23,881 nucleotides of DNA from JAXHUH01 sp034211175. GTDB taxonomy: Bacteria; Actinomycetota; Acidimicrobiia; Acidimicrobiales; CAIXPF01. The notes under the pieces were generated by a model that was given only the letters and a program-made list of their open reading frames with translations, searched no databases and had not been told where the DNA came from. The number at the start of each line of letters is the position of its first letter. Positions within the stretch are counted from its first letter, which is position 1. The DNA lies in contig JAXHUH010000203.1 of NCBI GenBank assembly GCA_034211175.1, positions 1 to 23,881 on the forward strand. The letters are read 5' to 3'. Shown piece after piece: positions 6,984-15,420 of this stretch. Made by a program: the position numbers and the translations under genes.

Positions 6984-7637
6984 TCAGCTGGAGGGACGCA
7001 GTGCGGCGAGCACCACGGCCTCGAGCGCGGCGAACGACGCCTCGAGGTCGACGAGGTCGGGGGCGAGGCGCCACTGCTGGTGGAGGCCCATCCCCGCGCC
7101 GAACAGCACGGCGGCGAGCGAGCGAACGTCCACGCCGTCGGGCAGGTCGAGCTCGTCGCTCCACTCGTCGAGCAGCTCGGCGATGGTGCGCCGGCACCGA
7201 TCGTGCCAGTGGCGGTAGCGCTCGTGGGTGGCCGAGTCCTCCCGGAACGACTCGCCCAGCAGCGACGTGAGCAACATGGCCTGCGGCCGGCGCGACAGCT
7301 CCAGCGACCGCTCGCACAGCTCCCGGAGCCCGTCCTCGCCGCGGGCCTCGATCTCGTCGAAGTCGGCCATGAGCATCGCCCGGTCGACGATGGCCAGCAA
7401 CAGTCCGTGCTTGTTGGTGAAGTGCCACGGGATCGAGCCGCGGCTGATGCCGGCTTCCCGCTGGATGGCGGCGAACGACGTGTCGGCGACACCGCGCTCC
7501 GCGAACAGCTTCTCGGCGGCATCGAGGATGCGCCGGCGGCTCTCGTCACCGATCTCGGACCGCCGACGCGGCCGTTCCCGCAGGTCGTCGTGACCATCTT
7601 CGTCTGCGTCTGGTGAGGGGTCCGTCGCTGGCATCAC
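6984..7637 (-). CDS. TetR-family transcriptional regulator (first of three)
   Basis: The 217-residue protein has an unusually long charged N-terminal tail (about residues 1-30), then a TetR helix-turn-helix: RRRILDAAEKLFAERG, followed by FAAIQREAGISRGSIPWHF at about residues 53-72. The remainder is the all-helical ligand and dimer domain. The start may be GTG at 7637 or ATG at 7634; neither has a clear ribosome binding site. It is divergent from the PhyH-type dioxygenase gene across a 100-base region, so it most likely represses that catabolic operon and itself until an effector binds. The last 75 bases before it (6909-6983), between two convergent genes, hold only a short GC hairpin at 6961-6976. 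Confidence 0.9.
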   Translation of the reverse strand: MMPATDPSPDADEDGHDDLRERPRRRSEIGDESRRRILDAAEKLFAERGVADTSFAAIQREAGISRGSIPWHFTNKHGLLLAIVDRAMLMADFDEIEARGEDGLRELCERSLELSRRPQAMLLTSLLGESFREDSATHERYRHWHDRCRRTIAELLDEWSDELDLPDGVDVRSLAAVLFGAGMGLHQQWRLAPDLVDLEASFAALEAVVLAALRPSS

Positions 7638-7676
7638 CTTGACACTACATGTGCCCGCCAGCGGTCTCTGTGCTGG

Positions 7677-7705
7677 TTGACATAGGGAGTGTTCGAGGAC
7701 ACACT
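7677..7705 (+). promoter_or_regulatory. Possible promoter and operator of the dioxygenase operon
   Basis: TTGACA at 7677-7682 is a perfect -35 match; 17 bases later CACACT (7700-7705) is only a weak -10. Between them lies an imperfect dyad with GTGT (7689-7692) and ACAC (7699-7702) six bases apart, a possible site for the divergent TetR regulator. The dyad is short, so this is tentative. Confidence 0.35.
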
Positions 7706-7737
7706 GCCGGCACGCCGCTGATCAGGGGGGATGAGCG

Positions 7738-8670
7738 ATGACGATCGACGGGCTCAGGCGCGCCGTCACCGACGCCGAGATCGCCGAGTACGAGCAAGAG
7801 GGGGTCGTGCACCTGCCCGGCATCCTCGACGCCGAGTGGCTCGACCTGCTCGAACGGGGGCTGCTCGAGGTCTTCTACGAGCAATGGGGCACCCAGGAGG
7901 TCCAGTACGACGCCACCGAGCTCGCCGGCCAGGCCGCTGCGCTCGGCGCGGCGGTGCTCACCGACGAACGGGCGCAGGCCGTCGAGAAGCCCGGCCGGTT
8001 CCTCACGGCCATCGGGTCGTGGACCTACAACGACACGATCCGTCGATTCGCGCTCACGTCGCCGCTCGGGGCAATCGCCGGGGCGCTCTTCCGGGCCGAC
8101 AAGGTCAACTACTACGACGACCAGGTGCTGGTGAAGGAACCCGGCGCCCGCGAGTACACGGCGTTCCACACCGACGAGCCCTACTACCACCTCTCGGGTG
8201 ATCAGGTCTGCGCCATCTGGGTGTCGCCGCGGCCGGTCGGGGCGGACAACAGCCCGATGCGCTACGTGCGGGGCTCACACCGCTGGGGCAGCTTCTTCCG
8301 ACCCAACACGTTCGTCTCCCAGGACGCCACGTACCAGGGCGAGGAGCTGGCGCCGCTGCCCGACATCGAGGGCAACGAGGGCGACTACGACATCGTCACC
8401 ATCCCGTCGCAGCCGGGCGACGTCATCGTCCACCACTCGAACCTGGTCCACGGATCAAAGCCGAATTACGACGTCACCACGCCCCGCCTCGCCGGTTCGT
8501 TCCGCTACGCGGGTGACGACGTCCGCTACAAGTTCCATCCGTCCGCGCCGCCCCAGCCCCACCATCGCCACGACCTCGGCGAGGGTGACGCGATCGACAG
8601 CGACCAGTTCCCGGTCGTGTGGCGGCGCGACGGGGCGCTCGTGGCCGGCTCGACGTTCGGGGGCGTGTGA
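7738..8670 (+). CDS. Phytanoyl-CoA dioxygenase (PhyH) family Fe(II)/2-oxoglutarate oxygenase
   Basis: This 310-residue cytoplasmic protein matches the PhyH family of non-haem iron oxygenases, which hydroxylate a substrate while decarboxylating 2-oxoglutarate. The iron facial triad is visible: H144 and D146 in FHTDEPYYH, and H238 in LVHGSKPNYD. An arginine about ten residues later (TTPRLAGSF) is placed to bind the 2-oxoglutarate carboxylate. GGGGGG about 7 bases before the ATG at 7738 is a good ribosome binding site. Its stop overlaps the start of the MBL gene by one base (TGATG), and an FAH-family gene follows, so it probably acts in one degradation pathway. The substrate cannot be read from sequence; family members act on acyl-CoAs, ectoine and many small molecules. 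Confidence 0.9.
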   Translation: MTIDGLRRAVTDAEIAEYEQEGVVHLPGILDAEWLDLLERGLLEVFYEQWGTQEVQYDATELAGQAAALGAAVLTDERAQAVEKPGRFLTAIGSWTYNDTIRRFALTSPLGAIAGALFRADKVNYYDDQVLVKEPGAREYTAFHTDEPYYHLSGDQVCAIWVSPRPVGADNSPMRYVRGSHRWGSFFRPNTFVSQDATYQGEELAPLPDIEGNEGDYDIVTIPSQPGDVIVHHSNLVHGSKPNYDVTTPRLAGSFRYAGDDVRYKFHPSAPPQPHHRHDLGEGDAIDSDQFPVVWRRDGALVAGSTFGGV

Positions 8671-9632
8671 TGCCCGGGTTCGAGAAGGGGCTGGTCGAGT
8701 TGGGCGACGGCGTCCATGCCTACCTGCAGCCCGACGGCTCCTGGGGCTGGAGCAACGCCGGCCTCGTCGTCGGCGACGGCGGCTCGACGTTGGTCGACAC
8801 GCTGTTCGACCTCCACCTCACCGCCGAGATGTTGGACACGATGAAGCCGCTGGTGGCCGACGCGCCGATCAGCACCGTCGTGAACACCCACGCCAACGGC
8901 GACCACTGCTACGGCAACCAGCTCTTCGACGGCCCCGGCGTGGCGTTCGTCGCCACCGACGCCGCGGCCCACGAGATGGACGAGCTCCCGCCGTCCGCGG
9001 TCGCCGCCATCAAGGCCGCGGCCCCGCCCGGCCCGCTCGGCTCGTTCGTCGAGCACGCGTTCGGGCCGTTCGACTTCGACGGCATCGAGATCCCGCCGAT
9101 CACCGACACGTTCAGCGGGCGCCACACCGTCGCCGTCGGCGGCCGGGCCGTCGAGCTGATCGAGGTCGGCCCGGCCCACACGGCCGGCGACCTGCTCGCC
9201 TGGATGCCCGACGAGCGGGTGCTGTTCGCCGGGGACATCCTGTTCATCGGGGGCACGCCGATCATGTGGGCCGGGCCGGTCGAGAACTGGATCTCGGCGT
9301 GCGACCTCATCGAGGAGCTGGCACCCCGCGTCGTCGTCCCCGGCCACGGCCCGCTGACCGACCCCGCCGGTGCCCGGGACATGGGCGACTACCTGCGGTT
9401 CGTGCGCGACGGCGTCGTCGAGCGCCATCGGGCAGGGATGACCGCGCTCGACGCCACCCGGGACCTCGACACCGAGATCAACGGGACGCGCTTCGGCAGC
9501 TGGGACGACCGTGAGCGTCTCGTCGTCACCGTCCACGGGATCTGGCGGGACCTCGAGCCCGACGCTCCGGCCCCCGACGTCACGACGCTCTTCGGCCACA
9601 TGGCCGACGACTTCGCGGCCCGCCGCCGTTGA
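8670..9632 (+). CDS. Metallo-beta-lactamase-fold hydrolase with HxNxDH motif
   Basis: The 320-residue product has the MBL fold. The first metal motif is THANGDH, so H74, N76, D78 and H79 stand where HxHxDH is usual: the second histidine is asparagine. The remaining ligands are present: H170 (GPAHTAGD), D189 (FAGDILF) and H226 (VPGHGP). Related actinobacterial hydrolases with HANGDH are known to me, so this is a subfamily trait rather than damage, but it must alter the first metal site. The ATG at 8670 overlaps the dioxygenase stop. Neighbours suggest it hydrolyses a thioester, lactone or other ester in a catabolic route; the substrate is unknown. No signal peptide is seen. Confidence 0.88.
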   Translation: MPGFEKGLVELGDGVHAYLQPDGSWGWSNAGLVVGDGGSTLVDTLFDLHLTAEMLDTMKPLVADAPISTVVNTHANGDHCYGNQLFDGPGVAFVATDAAAHEMDELPPSAVAAIKAAAPPGPLGSFVEHAFGPFDFDGIEIPPITDTFSGRHTVAVGGRAVELIEVGPAHTAGDLLAWMPDERVLFAGDILFIGGTPIMWAGPVENWISACDLIEELAPRVVVPGHGPLTDPAGARDMGDYLRFVRDGVVERHRAGMTALDATRDLDTEINGTRFGSWDDRERLVVTVHGIWRDLEPDAPAPDVTTLFGHMADDFAARRR

Positions 9633-9693
9633 CCCCGCCGACCCGGCCACCGACCCGACCGCGACCGAGCAACGACCACCAGGGGGAGCAACC

Positions 9694-10629
9694 ATGCGCT
9701 GGGTGACCTATCGAACGGGCGGCGGCGAACGCACCGGGCTCGTCGTCGGCGACGCGGTCCACGCACTCGACGACGACATCTCGCTGATCGACCTGCTCGG
9801 CGACGACGGCGAGCGGATGACGGCCGCCGCCGCCCGGGCGATGAACGCGCCGACCGAGATCGTGGCCCTCGACGGCGCCGACCTGGCCCCGCCCCTGCGG
9901 CCGCCGTCGATCCGCGACTTCCTGTGCTTCCTCGAGCACATGCGCACGATCGCCCGCGGCGTCGGCATGGAGATGAACCCGCTGTGGGAGAAGATCCCGG
10001 GGTTCTACTTCTCGTCGGTCAGCTCGGTCGTCGGGCCCCACGACCCGGTGCGGATCTCGCCGGGCTGCGAGCAGTTCGACTACGAGCTCGAGGTCGCCGC
10101 GGTCATCGGCCGTGGGGGTTCCGACCTCGCCCCGGAGGACGCCGCGTCGCACATCGTCGGGTTCATGCTGTTCTGCGACTGGAGCGCCCGCGACCTGCAG
10201 CTCGCCGAGATGGGGCTCAACCTCGGGCCGGCGAAGGGCAAGGACGGCGCCAACACGCTCGGCCCTGCGCTCGTCACCGTCGACGAGCTGGCGCCGCACC
10301 GCAGCGGCGGGTCGTACGCACTCGGCATGCGGGGCTACGTCAACGACGAGCTCGTCTCCGAGGGCTCGATGGACCAGATGGACTGGCACTGGGGCGACAT
10401 CGTCGCCTACGCCTCCCGGGGGTGCGAGCTGGTGCCGGGCGACGTCATCTGCTCGGGCACCGTGCCGACCGGCTGCCTGATGGAGCACTTCGCGTCCGAC
10501 GGGCCCGACAAGTTCCGGGGCTGGCTGCAGCCGGGCGACGTCGTCCGCCTCGAGGTCGAGGGTCTCGGCTCGATCCGCCAGGAGGTGAAGCCGGCCGTCC
10601 CGGTCCGCCCGATCCGCACCCTCAGCTGA
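9694..10629 (+). CDS. Fumarylacetoacetate hydrolase (FAH) family protein
   Basis: This 311-residue protein has an N-terminal FAH-like domain (RWVTYRTGGGERTGLVVGD) and the C-terminal catalytic fold. The metal-binding acidic residues are seen as E131 and E133 in FDYELEVAAVIG and D162 in FCDWSARDLQ. A GTVPTG loop near residues 257-262 matches the GTxxG turn of the family. Members cleave carbon-carbon bonds of acylpyruvates, hydrate or decarboxylate 2-oxo acids, often at the end of aromatic or keto-acid degradation. AGGGGGAG about 6 bases before the ATG at 9694 is a strong ribosome binding site. It follows the MBL gene by 61 bases and is the last gene before a strong terminator. Precise reaction unknown. 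Confidence 0.9.
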   Translation: MRWVTYRTGGGERTGLVVGDAVHALDDDISLIDLLGDDGERMTAAAARAMNAPTEIVALDGADLAPPLRPPSIRDFLCFLEHMRTIARGVGMEMNPLWEKIPGFYFSSVSSVVGPHDPVRISPGCEQFDYELEVAAVIGRGGSDLAPEDAASHIVGFMLFCDWSARDLQLAEMGLNLGPAKGKDGANTLGPALVTVDELAPHRSGGSYALGMRGYVNDELVSEGSMDQMDWHWGDIVAYASRGCELVPGDVICSGTVPTGCLMEHFASDGPDKFRGWLQPGDVVRLEVEGLGSIRQEVKPAVPVRPIRTLS

Positions 10630-10653
10630 GCAGCGGGGAGGCTATGAGCGCGA

Positions 10654-10685
10654 ACGAGCCGCCGGCCCGGAGGCCGGCGGCTCGT
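10654..10685. terminator. Strong hairpin, probable bidirectional terminator
   Basis: A perfect 14-base stem (10654-10667 with 10672-10685) closes a 4-base CGGA loop. It lies between the convergent FAH and cold-shock genes. It has no U-tract, as is usual in GC-rich actinobacteria, and could end transcription from both sides. Confidence 0.85.
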
Positions 10686-10723
10686 CTCAGCGATCTCGAT
10701 GCGGGGCCGTACGACCCCGGGAG

Positions 10724-10924
10724 TCAGATGACCCGGACGTTCTGCGCCTCGTCACCCTTGCGGCCCTGGCCGATGTCGAACTCGACCTTCTGGCCCTCGT
10801 CCAGGCTCTTGTAGCCCGAACCGACGATCTGGGAGTAGTGGACGAAGACGTCTTCGCCCTGCTCCTGCGAGATGAAACCGAAGCCCTTCTCGGCGTTGAA
10901 GAACTTCACGGTACCTGTGCTCAA
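10724..10924 (-). CDS. Cold-shock protein (CspA family)
   Basis: The 66-residue product is a cold-shock domain protein, an RNA chaperone that binds single-stranded nucleic acid. RNP1 (KGFGFI, residues 13-18) and RNP2 (VFVHY, 26-30) are intact and the sequence starts STGTVKFFNAEKG as expected. I chose the TTG at 10922-10924 because it gives the normal family length and follows a purine-rich GAAGAGAAGAGAAG stretch; starting at GTG 10975 would add 17 non-family residues. The gene is monocistronic, with a hairpin at 10947-10970 in its leader and a strong terminator after it. It looks like core housekeeping content between two accessory catabolic genes. Confidence 0.93.
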   Translation of the reverse strand: MSTGTVKFFNAEKGFGFISQEQGEDVFVHYSQIVGSGYKSLDEGQKVEFDIGQGRKGDEAQNVRVI

Positions 10925-10946
10925 CTGCTTCTCTTCTCTTCCGGCG

Positions 10947-10970
10947 GGGCTCGCCGTTCTGGCCGAGCCC
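10947..10970 (-). promoter_or_regulatory. Leader hairpin of the cold-shock gene
   Basis: The arms GGGCTCG (10947-10953) and CGAGCCC (10964-10970) form a 7-base stem, extendable by GCC/GGC with one bulge, ending 22 bases upstream of the TTG start. Structured leaders control cold-shock mRNAs in other bacteria, so it may tune translation or stability. A possible -10 box, TAGCGT, lies farther upstream on the same strand near 10980. Confidence 0.4.
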
Positions 10971-11155
10971 GTCACCCGTCACGCTACCCGGTCTGGCGCG
11001 CCGATGTGCGCTGAATCGCAGGTTCCGCTCCAACGAGCCGTCGTGAGGGTGCTCCCGCCGGCCCGGATGTGAGTCGCCGGGAGCCCGTGGGAGCCGGATG
11101 AGAGCGGGCTCGCGTTCGCTGGCACCGATCAACCGACGAACGAACGGAGCTGACG

Positions 11156-12358
11156 GTGACCACCCTCGAGACCCCCATCCCGGCGGACGCCACCACGACC
11201 GGGCTGCTGCCCGACGACACCACGCTGGCCGCCTTCCGCGACCGGGCCCGCGTCGCGGACGACCGCAACGAGTACTTCCACACCGACCTCGACGTGTTGC
11301 GCCGCGTCGGCTACCCCGCGGCCCCGGTGCCGGCCGACCTCGGCGGCGGCGGGTGCGACCTGGCGACGCTCGCCCGGGCGCAGCGCCACCTGGCCCACTT
11401 CGCCCCGGCGACCGCGCTCGGGCTCACGATGCACTTCTACTGGGTCGGCATCGCCGTCGAGCTGGAGCGCTTCGGCGACCAGTCGTGCCGATGGATCCTC
11501 GAGCGGGCCGCGGCGGGCGACATCTTCGCCGCCGGCCACGCCGAGGTCGGCAACGACGCCCCGGTCGTCATGTCGACCGCGTCGGCCCACCGGGTCGACG
11601 GCGGCTACCGGTTCAACGGCCACAAGCTGTTCGGCTCGAACGGGCCCGTGTGGTCGTTCCTCGGCGCCCACGCCCTCGACGCCTCCGACCCCGACAACCC
11701 GGTCATCGTCCACGGCTTCGTCGCCCGCGACGCCGAAGGCGTCACCGTCGTGCCCCGCTGGGACACCCTCGGCATGCGGGCGTCGCAGAGCTACGAGACG
11801 ATCCTCGACGACGTGTTCGTGCCCGACGAGCGGATCGGTCGGATCACCGCCGCCGGTGCCGAGGACGACCTGTTCATGGTGGCGATGAACATCTGGGCGC
11901 TGCCGCTGCTCAGCAACGTGTACCTCGGCATCGCCGAGCGTGCCCACGAGCTGGCCGTCCAGTCGGCGACCACGAAGACGTCGGTCGCCATCCCCGGCGG
12001 CACCTACGCCCACAACCCGATGGTCCAGCACCAGATCGCCGAGATGTACCTCGAGCTCGACGCCGCGTCGGCCACCGTCGACCGGCTCGTGGACGACTGG
12101 GCGAACGCCGTCGACCACGGCCTGCTCTGGGGCGCCAAGATCCTCTCCGCCAAGTGGCGGGCGGTCGAGGCGGCCAAGCGGGTCGTCGACATCGCCCTCG
12201 ACGTCACCGGTGGCGGCGGGATGATGCGGGGCGGCGAGCTGGAGCGCCTCTACCGCGACGTGCGCTGCGGCGGGTTCCACCCCGGCAACGACGCCCTCAC
12301 CCACGAAGGTGTGGCCAAGGCCGTCCTCGGCCTCGACCCCACCGGCCCCCGCTGGTGA
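11156..12358 (+). CDS. Acyl-CoA dehydrogenase-like flavoprotein
   Basis: This 400-residue protein has the acyl-CoA dehydrogenase fold: an N-terminal helical domain, a central beta domain with FNGHKLFGSN (about 152-161) and GMRASQS (206-212), and a C-terminal four-helix domain. The usual C-terminal signature (RD-x-R followed by a GTxE loop that supplies a catalytic Glu in several classes) is here YRDVRCGGFHPGNDALTHE, from residue 366. This HP-type ending is like that of flavin-dependent group D monooxygenases and some atypical dehydrogenases, so hydroxylation or desaturation of a non-standard substrate are both possible. The GTG start at 11156 has GGAG about 7 bases upstream. It follows the PhyH/MBL/FAH set on the same strand but after the cold-shock gene, so it has its own promoter. 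Confidence 0.87.
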   Translation: MTTLETPIPADATTTGLLPDDTTLAAFRDRARVADDRNEYFHTDLDVLRRVGYPAAPVPADLGGGGCDLATLARAQRHLAHFAPATALGLTMHFYWVGIAVELERFGDQSCRWILERAAAGDIFAAGHAEVGNDAPVVMSTASAHRVDGGYRFNGHKLFGSNGPVWSFLGAHALDASDPDNPVIVHGFVARDAEGVTVVPRWDTLGMRASQSYETILDDVFVPDERIGRITAAGAEDDLFMVAMNIWALPLLSNVYLGIAERAHELAVQSATTKTSVAIPGGTYAHNPMVQHQIAEMYLELDAASATVDRLVDDWANAVDHGLLWGAKILSAKWRAVEAAKRVVDIALDVTGGGGMMRGGELERLYRDVRCGGFHPGNDALTHEGVAKAVLGLDPTGPRW

Positions 12359-12407
12359 CCCGGCCCCGCCCGGGCTGTCGTGGAGGGGAGGTGCCGGGGT
12401 GGGGTGT

Positions 12408-15299
12408 TCAGCGGATGCGCGCCAGTGCGGCCGTCGCCTCGGCGGCGGCCGCGGCGTCGCCGAGGCCGCGGCCCTCCTCGACGAGGGCCGCGGCACGTTC
12501 GGCGCCGAGCCGATCGTCGAGCGTGGCCCGCAGTGACCGCAGCAGTTCCTCGTCGTCGCCGACCACCTCGTGGCCGGCGTCGGGTGCGGTGACCGCGCCG
12601 AGGAGCCGGGCGGCCGACTCGTCGAGGCCCTCGCAGCAGGCCAACTCGGTCACGGTGCGCAGCATCGTCCAGAACGGCGAGCGCACCCCGGCCCGCAGCC
12701 AGAGCGGCAACAGCCACTCGTAGGCCGCGACAGCCGCCGTCGTGCGCCCCTCCCGCACGTCGAGCGACGCCAGGGACGCGCCGGCGACACCCTCCACGAA
12801 CGACGCACCACCCACCCGGGACGCGCCGACGGCCCGCTCGAGCCACGAGCGGGCACCCGCCGGGTCGGTGCCGAGCAGGCACTCACCCGCCGCGTACCAG
12901 CACCACGCCGAGACCACCGCCCCACCGGTCGGCTCGACGTCGTCGAGCAACCAGCGAACGATGTCGTCGGCCGCCGGGTCGTGGGCGTAGGCCGCGGAGA
13001 CGGCGAGCGCCGCACCGTTCTCCGCGAGCCGGACCGGCTCACCGGTGGCCTCGGGCGTCGCCAACGCCCGGCGGAAGTGGCACACGGCGTCGGCCATCCT
13101 GCCCATGGCCAGGTCCTCCAGAGCCAAGGCGCCGACGACCTCGTACCGGTCGACGTCGCCGCCCGCGTCGAGCGCCGCGACCACGAGCGGCCGCATCCGA
13201 TCGAGGTCGCCGATCTTCCAGGCGCCGAGCGCCGCGACCCCGTACCCTTCGGCCGCCAACGGGTGCCCGGCGTCCGCGCCGAGCGCGGCGGCCGCCTCTC
13301 CCCAGAGCATCAGCTCGGGCAGCATGGCGCTGAACGCCGGATCGCGCACCGCCAGGACGAGGCGCAGCGCGGCGTCGGCGTCCCGCTCCGCCAACGCCAC
13401 CCCCAGCGCCTGGCGGAGGTCGGGAACGAGCCGGCGGACCTCGTCGAGCGGTGCCGCGTCCTCCGCCGTGTGGAGGGCGACCCGTGCGGCCTCGGCCCGC
13501 TCCACGATCCGGGCGAGGTGTCGTCGTGCGGCGTCCGCCGTGGACGCCTCGTCGTGCTGCTCCCGGGTGAACTGGCGGACCGTCTCCAGCAGGGCGAAGC
13601 GGCCGTCGGCCCGGCGGACCAACGACCGCTCGACGAGCGTGGCCAGCAGCTCGCGTGCCGCGGCGACGTCGATGGCCAGGACCGCGGCCACGTCCGCGGC
13701 GTCGAACGGTGACGCGAACACCGCGGCGGCGCCCAGCGCGCGCCGCTCGTCCTCGTCGAGCAGGTCGTAGGACCAGCGGAGCGCGGCTTCCAGGGAGCGG
13801 TGCCGGGCGATCGTGCGCCGACCGCCCCGCAGCACGGCCGACGACTCCCCGAGCCCGTGCGCCACCTCGTCGAGGGTCAGGGACCGCAGCCGGGTGGCGG
13901 CCAGCTCGATGGCGAGCGGCAGGCCGTCGAGGCGACGACACAGCGCCTCGACCGTTGCCGTCGTCGCCGAGTCGAGCTCGAAGTCGGGGTCGACGGCGCG
14001 GGCGCGGTCCACGAACAGCTCGACCGCCGGGCTCGCGCCACCGGTCGCGTCCAGCGGGTCCACCGGACAGAGCTGCTCGCCGTCGACGGCCAGGCGCTCC
14101 CGGCTGGTGGCCAGCACGACCAGCCCCTCGGTCGTGCCGACCAGGTGCTCGGCGACGGTGGCGGCCCGTTCCAGCACGTGCTCGCAGTTGTCCAGCACGA
14201 CGAGGCCGTCGTCGTGGCGGAGCACCTCACCGACCCGGTCGAGGAGGTCGACGCCGACCCGCTGCTCGACCCCGACGACGGCGGCCAGCGTCGCGACGAC
14301 GTCCTCGTCCGAGGCGGCCGTCAGGTCGCAGAAGCGGACGCCGTCGGCGAAGCGCCCGGCGAGGCGGTGACCGAGCTCGGTCGCGAGGCGGGTCTTGCCG
14401 ACGCCACCCGGCCCGACGAGCGTGACGATCCGCCGACGGCCCAGGTCCGCCGCCACTCGATCCAACAGCTGCTCGCGACCGACGAGCGACGACACCGAGC
14501 GCGGCGGGAGCGCGTGGCGGGCGAGCGGGCCGGCGCGCGTGGGCGGCACGGGCGCGGGATCGTCGACCTCGCGGTCCGCGGCGAGCAGCGCCTCGTGGCG
14601 ATCGCGCAACGCCGGCGACGGGTCGACGCCGAGCTCGCCGGCCAGCACCTTGCGGTAGGCGTCGTAGACCCGCAGCGCCTCGGCGCGTCGGCCGACCGCG
14701 GCCAACGCCGTCATGAGCAGGTCCCGGGGGCGTTCCCGCAGCGGCTCCCGGGCGACGAACGCCTCGAGGTCGGCCGTTGCCTCTTCGACCCGCCCGAGAT
14801 CGAGGAGGGCGGCGAAGCGCTCCTCGATCGCCCGGGCCCGGATCTCGACGAGCCGTTCGATCTCGATCCGCCCGTCGTCGACCTCGACCAGGTCGGCGTA
14901 GGGGTCGCCGCGCCAGGTGGCGAGCGCGTCGTCGAGCACGGCGAGGGCGCGGGCGGGGTCGGTGGGGCGGGCCGCTGCCGCGTCCGAGACGCCACGCTCG
15001 AAGCGGTGCGCGTCCACCGTCTCGTCGTCGAGCACCAGCGCATACCCCTGGCCCCGGCGCTCGATCCTGGCCGCGGGCACGTGGCTGCGGAGGCGGGAGA
15101 CGTGGTTGTGCAGCGCCCCCGCCGTGCCGCCGATGCCATCGGGCCACAGATCGTCGACGAGCTGGTCGGCGGTCACGACCCGCCCCCGCCGCAGCACCAG
15201 GGCGGCGAGCAGCCGGCACTGCAGCGCGCCGCGTGGCGTGACGTCGCCACCCGTGGCGTCGACCACCCGGAGCGGTCCCAGCACCTCCACGGTGATCAC
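12408..15299 (-). CDS. AfsR/SARP-type ATPase transcriptional regulator
   Basis: This 963-residue protein has an OmpR-like winged-helix DNA-binding domain (about 1-95, with VTADQLVDDLWPDG and LHNHVSRLRSHV), a bacterial transcriptional activation domain (about 96-245, LRVYDAYRKVLAGELGVDPS), an NB-ARC type ATPase and a C-terminal TPR-like helical region (about 560-963). Walker A is GPGGVGKT (296-303, K302), Walker B is VVLDNCEHVL (about 365-375), and LATSRERL and GLPLAIELAA are the expected sensor and GxP motifs. In Streptomyces such proteins activate secondary-metabolite or differentiation genes. GGGAGGAG about 8 bases before the GTG start is a good ribosome binding site. It is divergent from the ECF sigma unit with only about 70 bases to the leader ORF, so the two share a regulatory region. 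No biosynthetic cluster is in this window. Confidence 0.93.
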   Translation of the reverse strand: MITVEVLGPLRVVDATGGDVTPRGALQCRLLAALVLRRGRVVTADQLVDDLWPDGIGGTAGALHNHVSRLRSHVPAARIERRGQGYALVLDDETVDAHRFERGVSDAAAARPTDPARALAVLDDALATWRGDPYADLVEVDDGRIEIERLVEIRARAIEERFAALLDLGRVEEATADLEAFVAREPLRERPRDLLMTALAAVGRRAEALRVYDAYRKVLAGELGVDPSPALRDRHEALLAADREVDDPAPVPPTRAGPLARHALPPRSVSSLVGREQLLDRVAADLGRRRIVTLVGPGGVGKTRLATELGHRLAGRFADGVRFCDLTAASDEDVVATLAAVVGVEQRVGVDLLDRVGEVLRHDDGLVVLDNCEHVLERAATVAEHLVGTTEGLVVLATSRERLAVDGEQLCPVDPLDATGGASPAVELFVDRARAVDPDFELDSATTATVEALCRRLDGLPLAIELAATRLRSLTLDEVAHGLGESSAVLRGGRRTIARHRSLEAALRWSYDLLDEDERRALGAAAVFASPFDAADVAAVLAIDVAAARELLATLVERSLVRRADGRFALLETVRQFTREQHDEASTADAARRHLARIVERAEAARVALHTAEDAAPLDEVRRLVPDLRQALGVALAERDADAALRLVLAVRDPAFSAMLPELMLWGEAAAALGADAGHPLAAEGYGVAALGAWKIGDLDRMRPLVVAALDAGGDVDRYEVVGALALEDLAMGRMADAVCHFRRALATPEATGEPVRLAENGAALAVSAAYAHDPAADDIVRWLLDDVEPTGGAVVSAWCWYAAGECLLGTDPAGARSWLERAVGASRVGGASFVEGVAGASLASLDVREGRTTAAVAAYEWLLPLWLRAGVRSPFWTMLRTVTELACCEGLDESAARLLGAVTAPDAGHEVVGDDEELLRSLRATLDDRLGAERAAALVEEGRGLGDAAAAAEATAALARIR

Positions 15300-15369
15300 G
15301 ACCGCCGCTCCTCCCCTCCCCGAACGCTGCGAGCGTAGTCACCGGCCCCGCCGGTACCAGGGAGAGAAA

Positions 15370-15420
15370 ATGCGCGTCCGTGTCACCCGATCCGCCGGGT
15401 TCGTGCGACCTACCCCGTGA
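15370..15420 (+). CDS. Candidate 16-codon leader peptide coupled to the sigma gene
   Basis: An ATG at 15370 with AGGGAG five bases upstream opens a 16-residue frame (MRVRVTRSAGFVRPTP). Its TGA stop overlaps the sigma factor ATG as TGATG. The sigma gene itself has no ribosome binding site in front of it, so coupling to this leader would explain how it is translated. The peptide is basic and ends Arg-Pro-Thr-Pro, a combination that can slow ribosomes. It could also be chance in a GC-rich sequence, or the sigma gene could be leaderless. Confidence 0.45.
   Translation: MRVRVTRSAGFVRPTP

Noticed and set aside
5855..7597. Minus-strand 580-codon frame opposite the kinase gene
   Set aside because: It is antisense to the kinase and overlaps the TetR gene in the wrong frame; Ser/Arg-rich low-complexity translation.
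11040..11100. Short GAGCCCG/CGGGCTC and CTCCCG/CGGGAG repeats before the ACAD gene
   Set aside because: Six- or seven-base GC arms with long spacers are expected by chance here.
12359..12407. Possible terminator between the ACAD and AfsR-type genes
   Set aside because: Only short GC-rich pairing is visible; no stable stem-loop stands out.
13800..15338. Plus-strand 512-codon frame inside the AfsR-type gene
   Set aside because: It is antisense to the BTAD and ATPase domains and has no recognisable domain.
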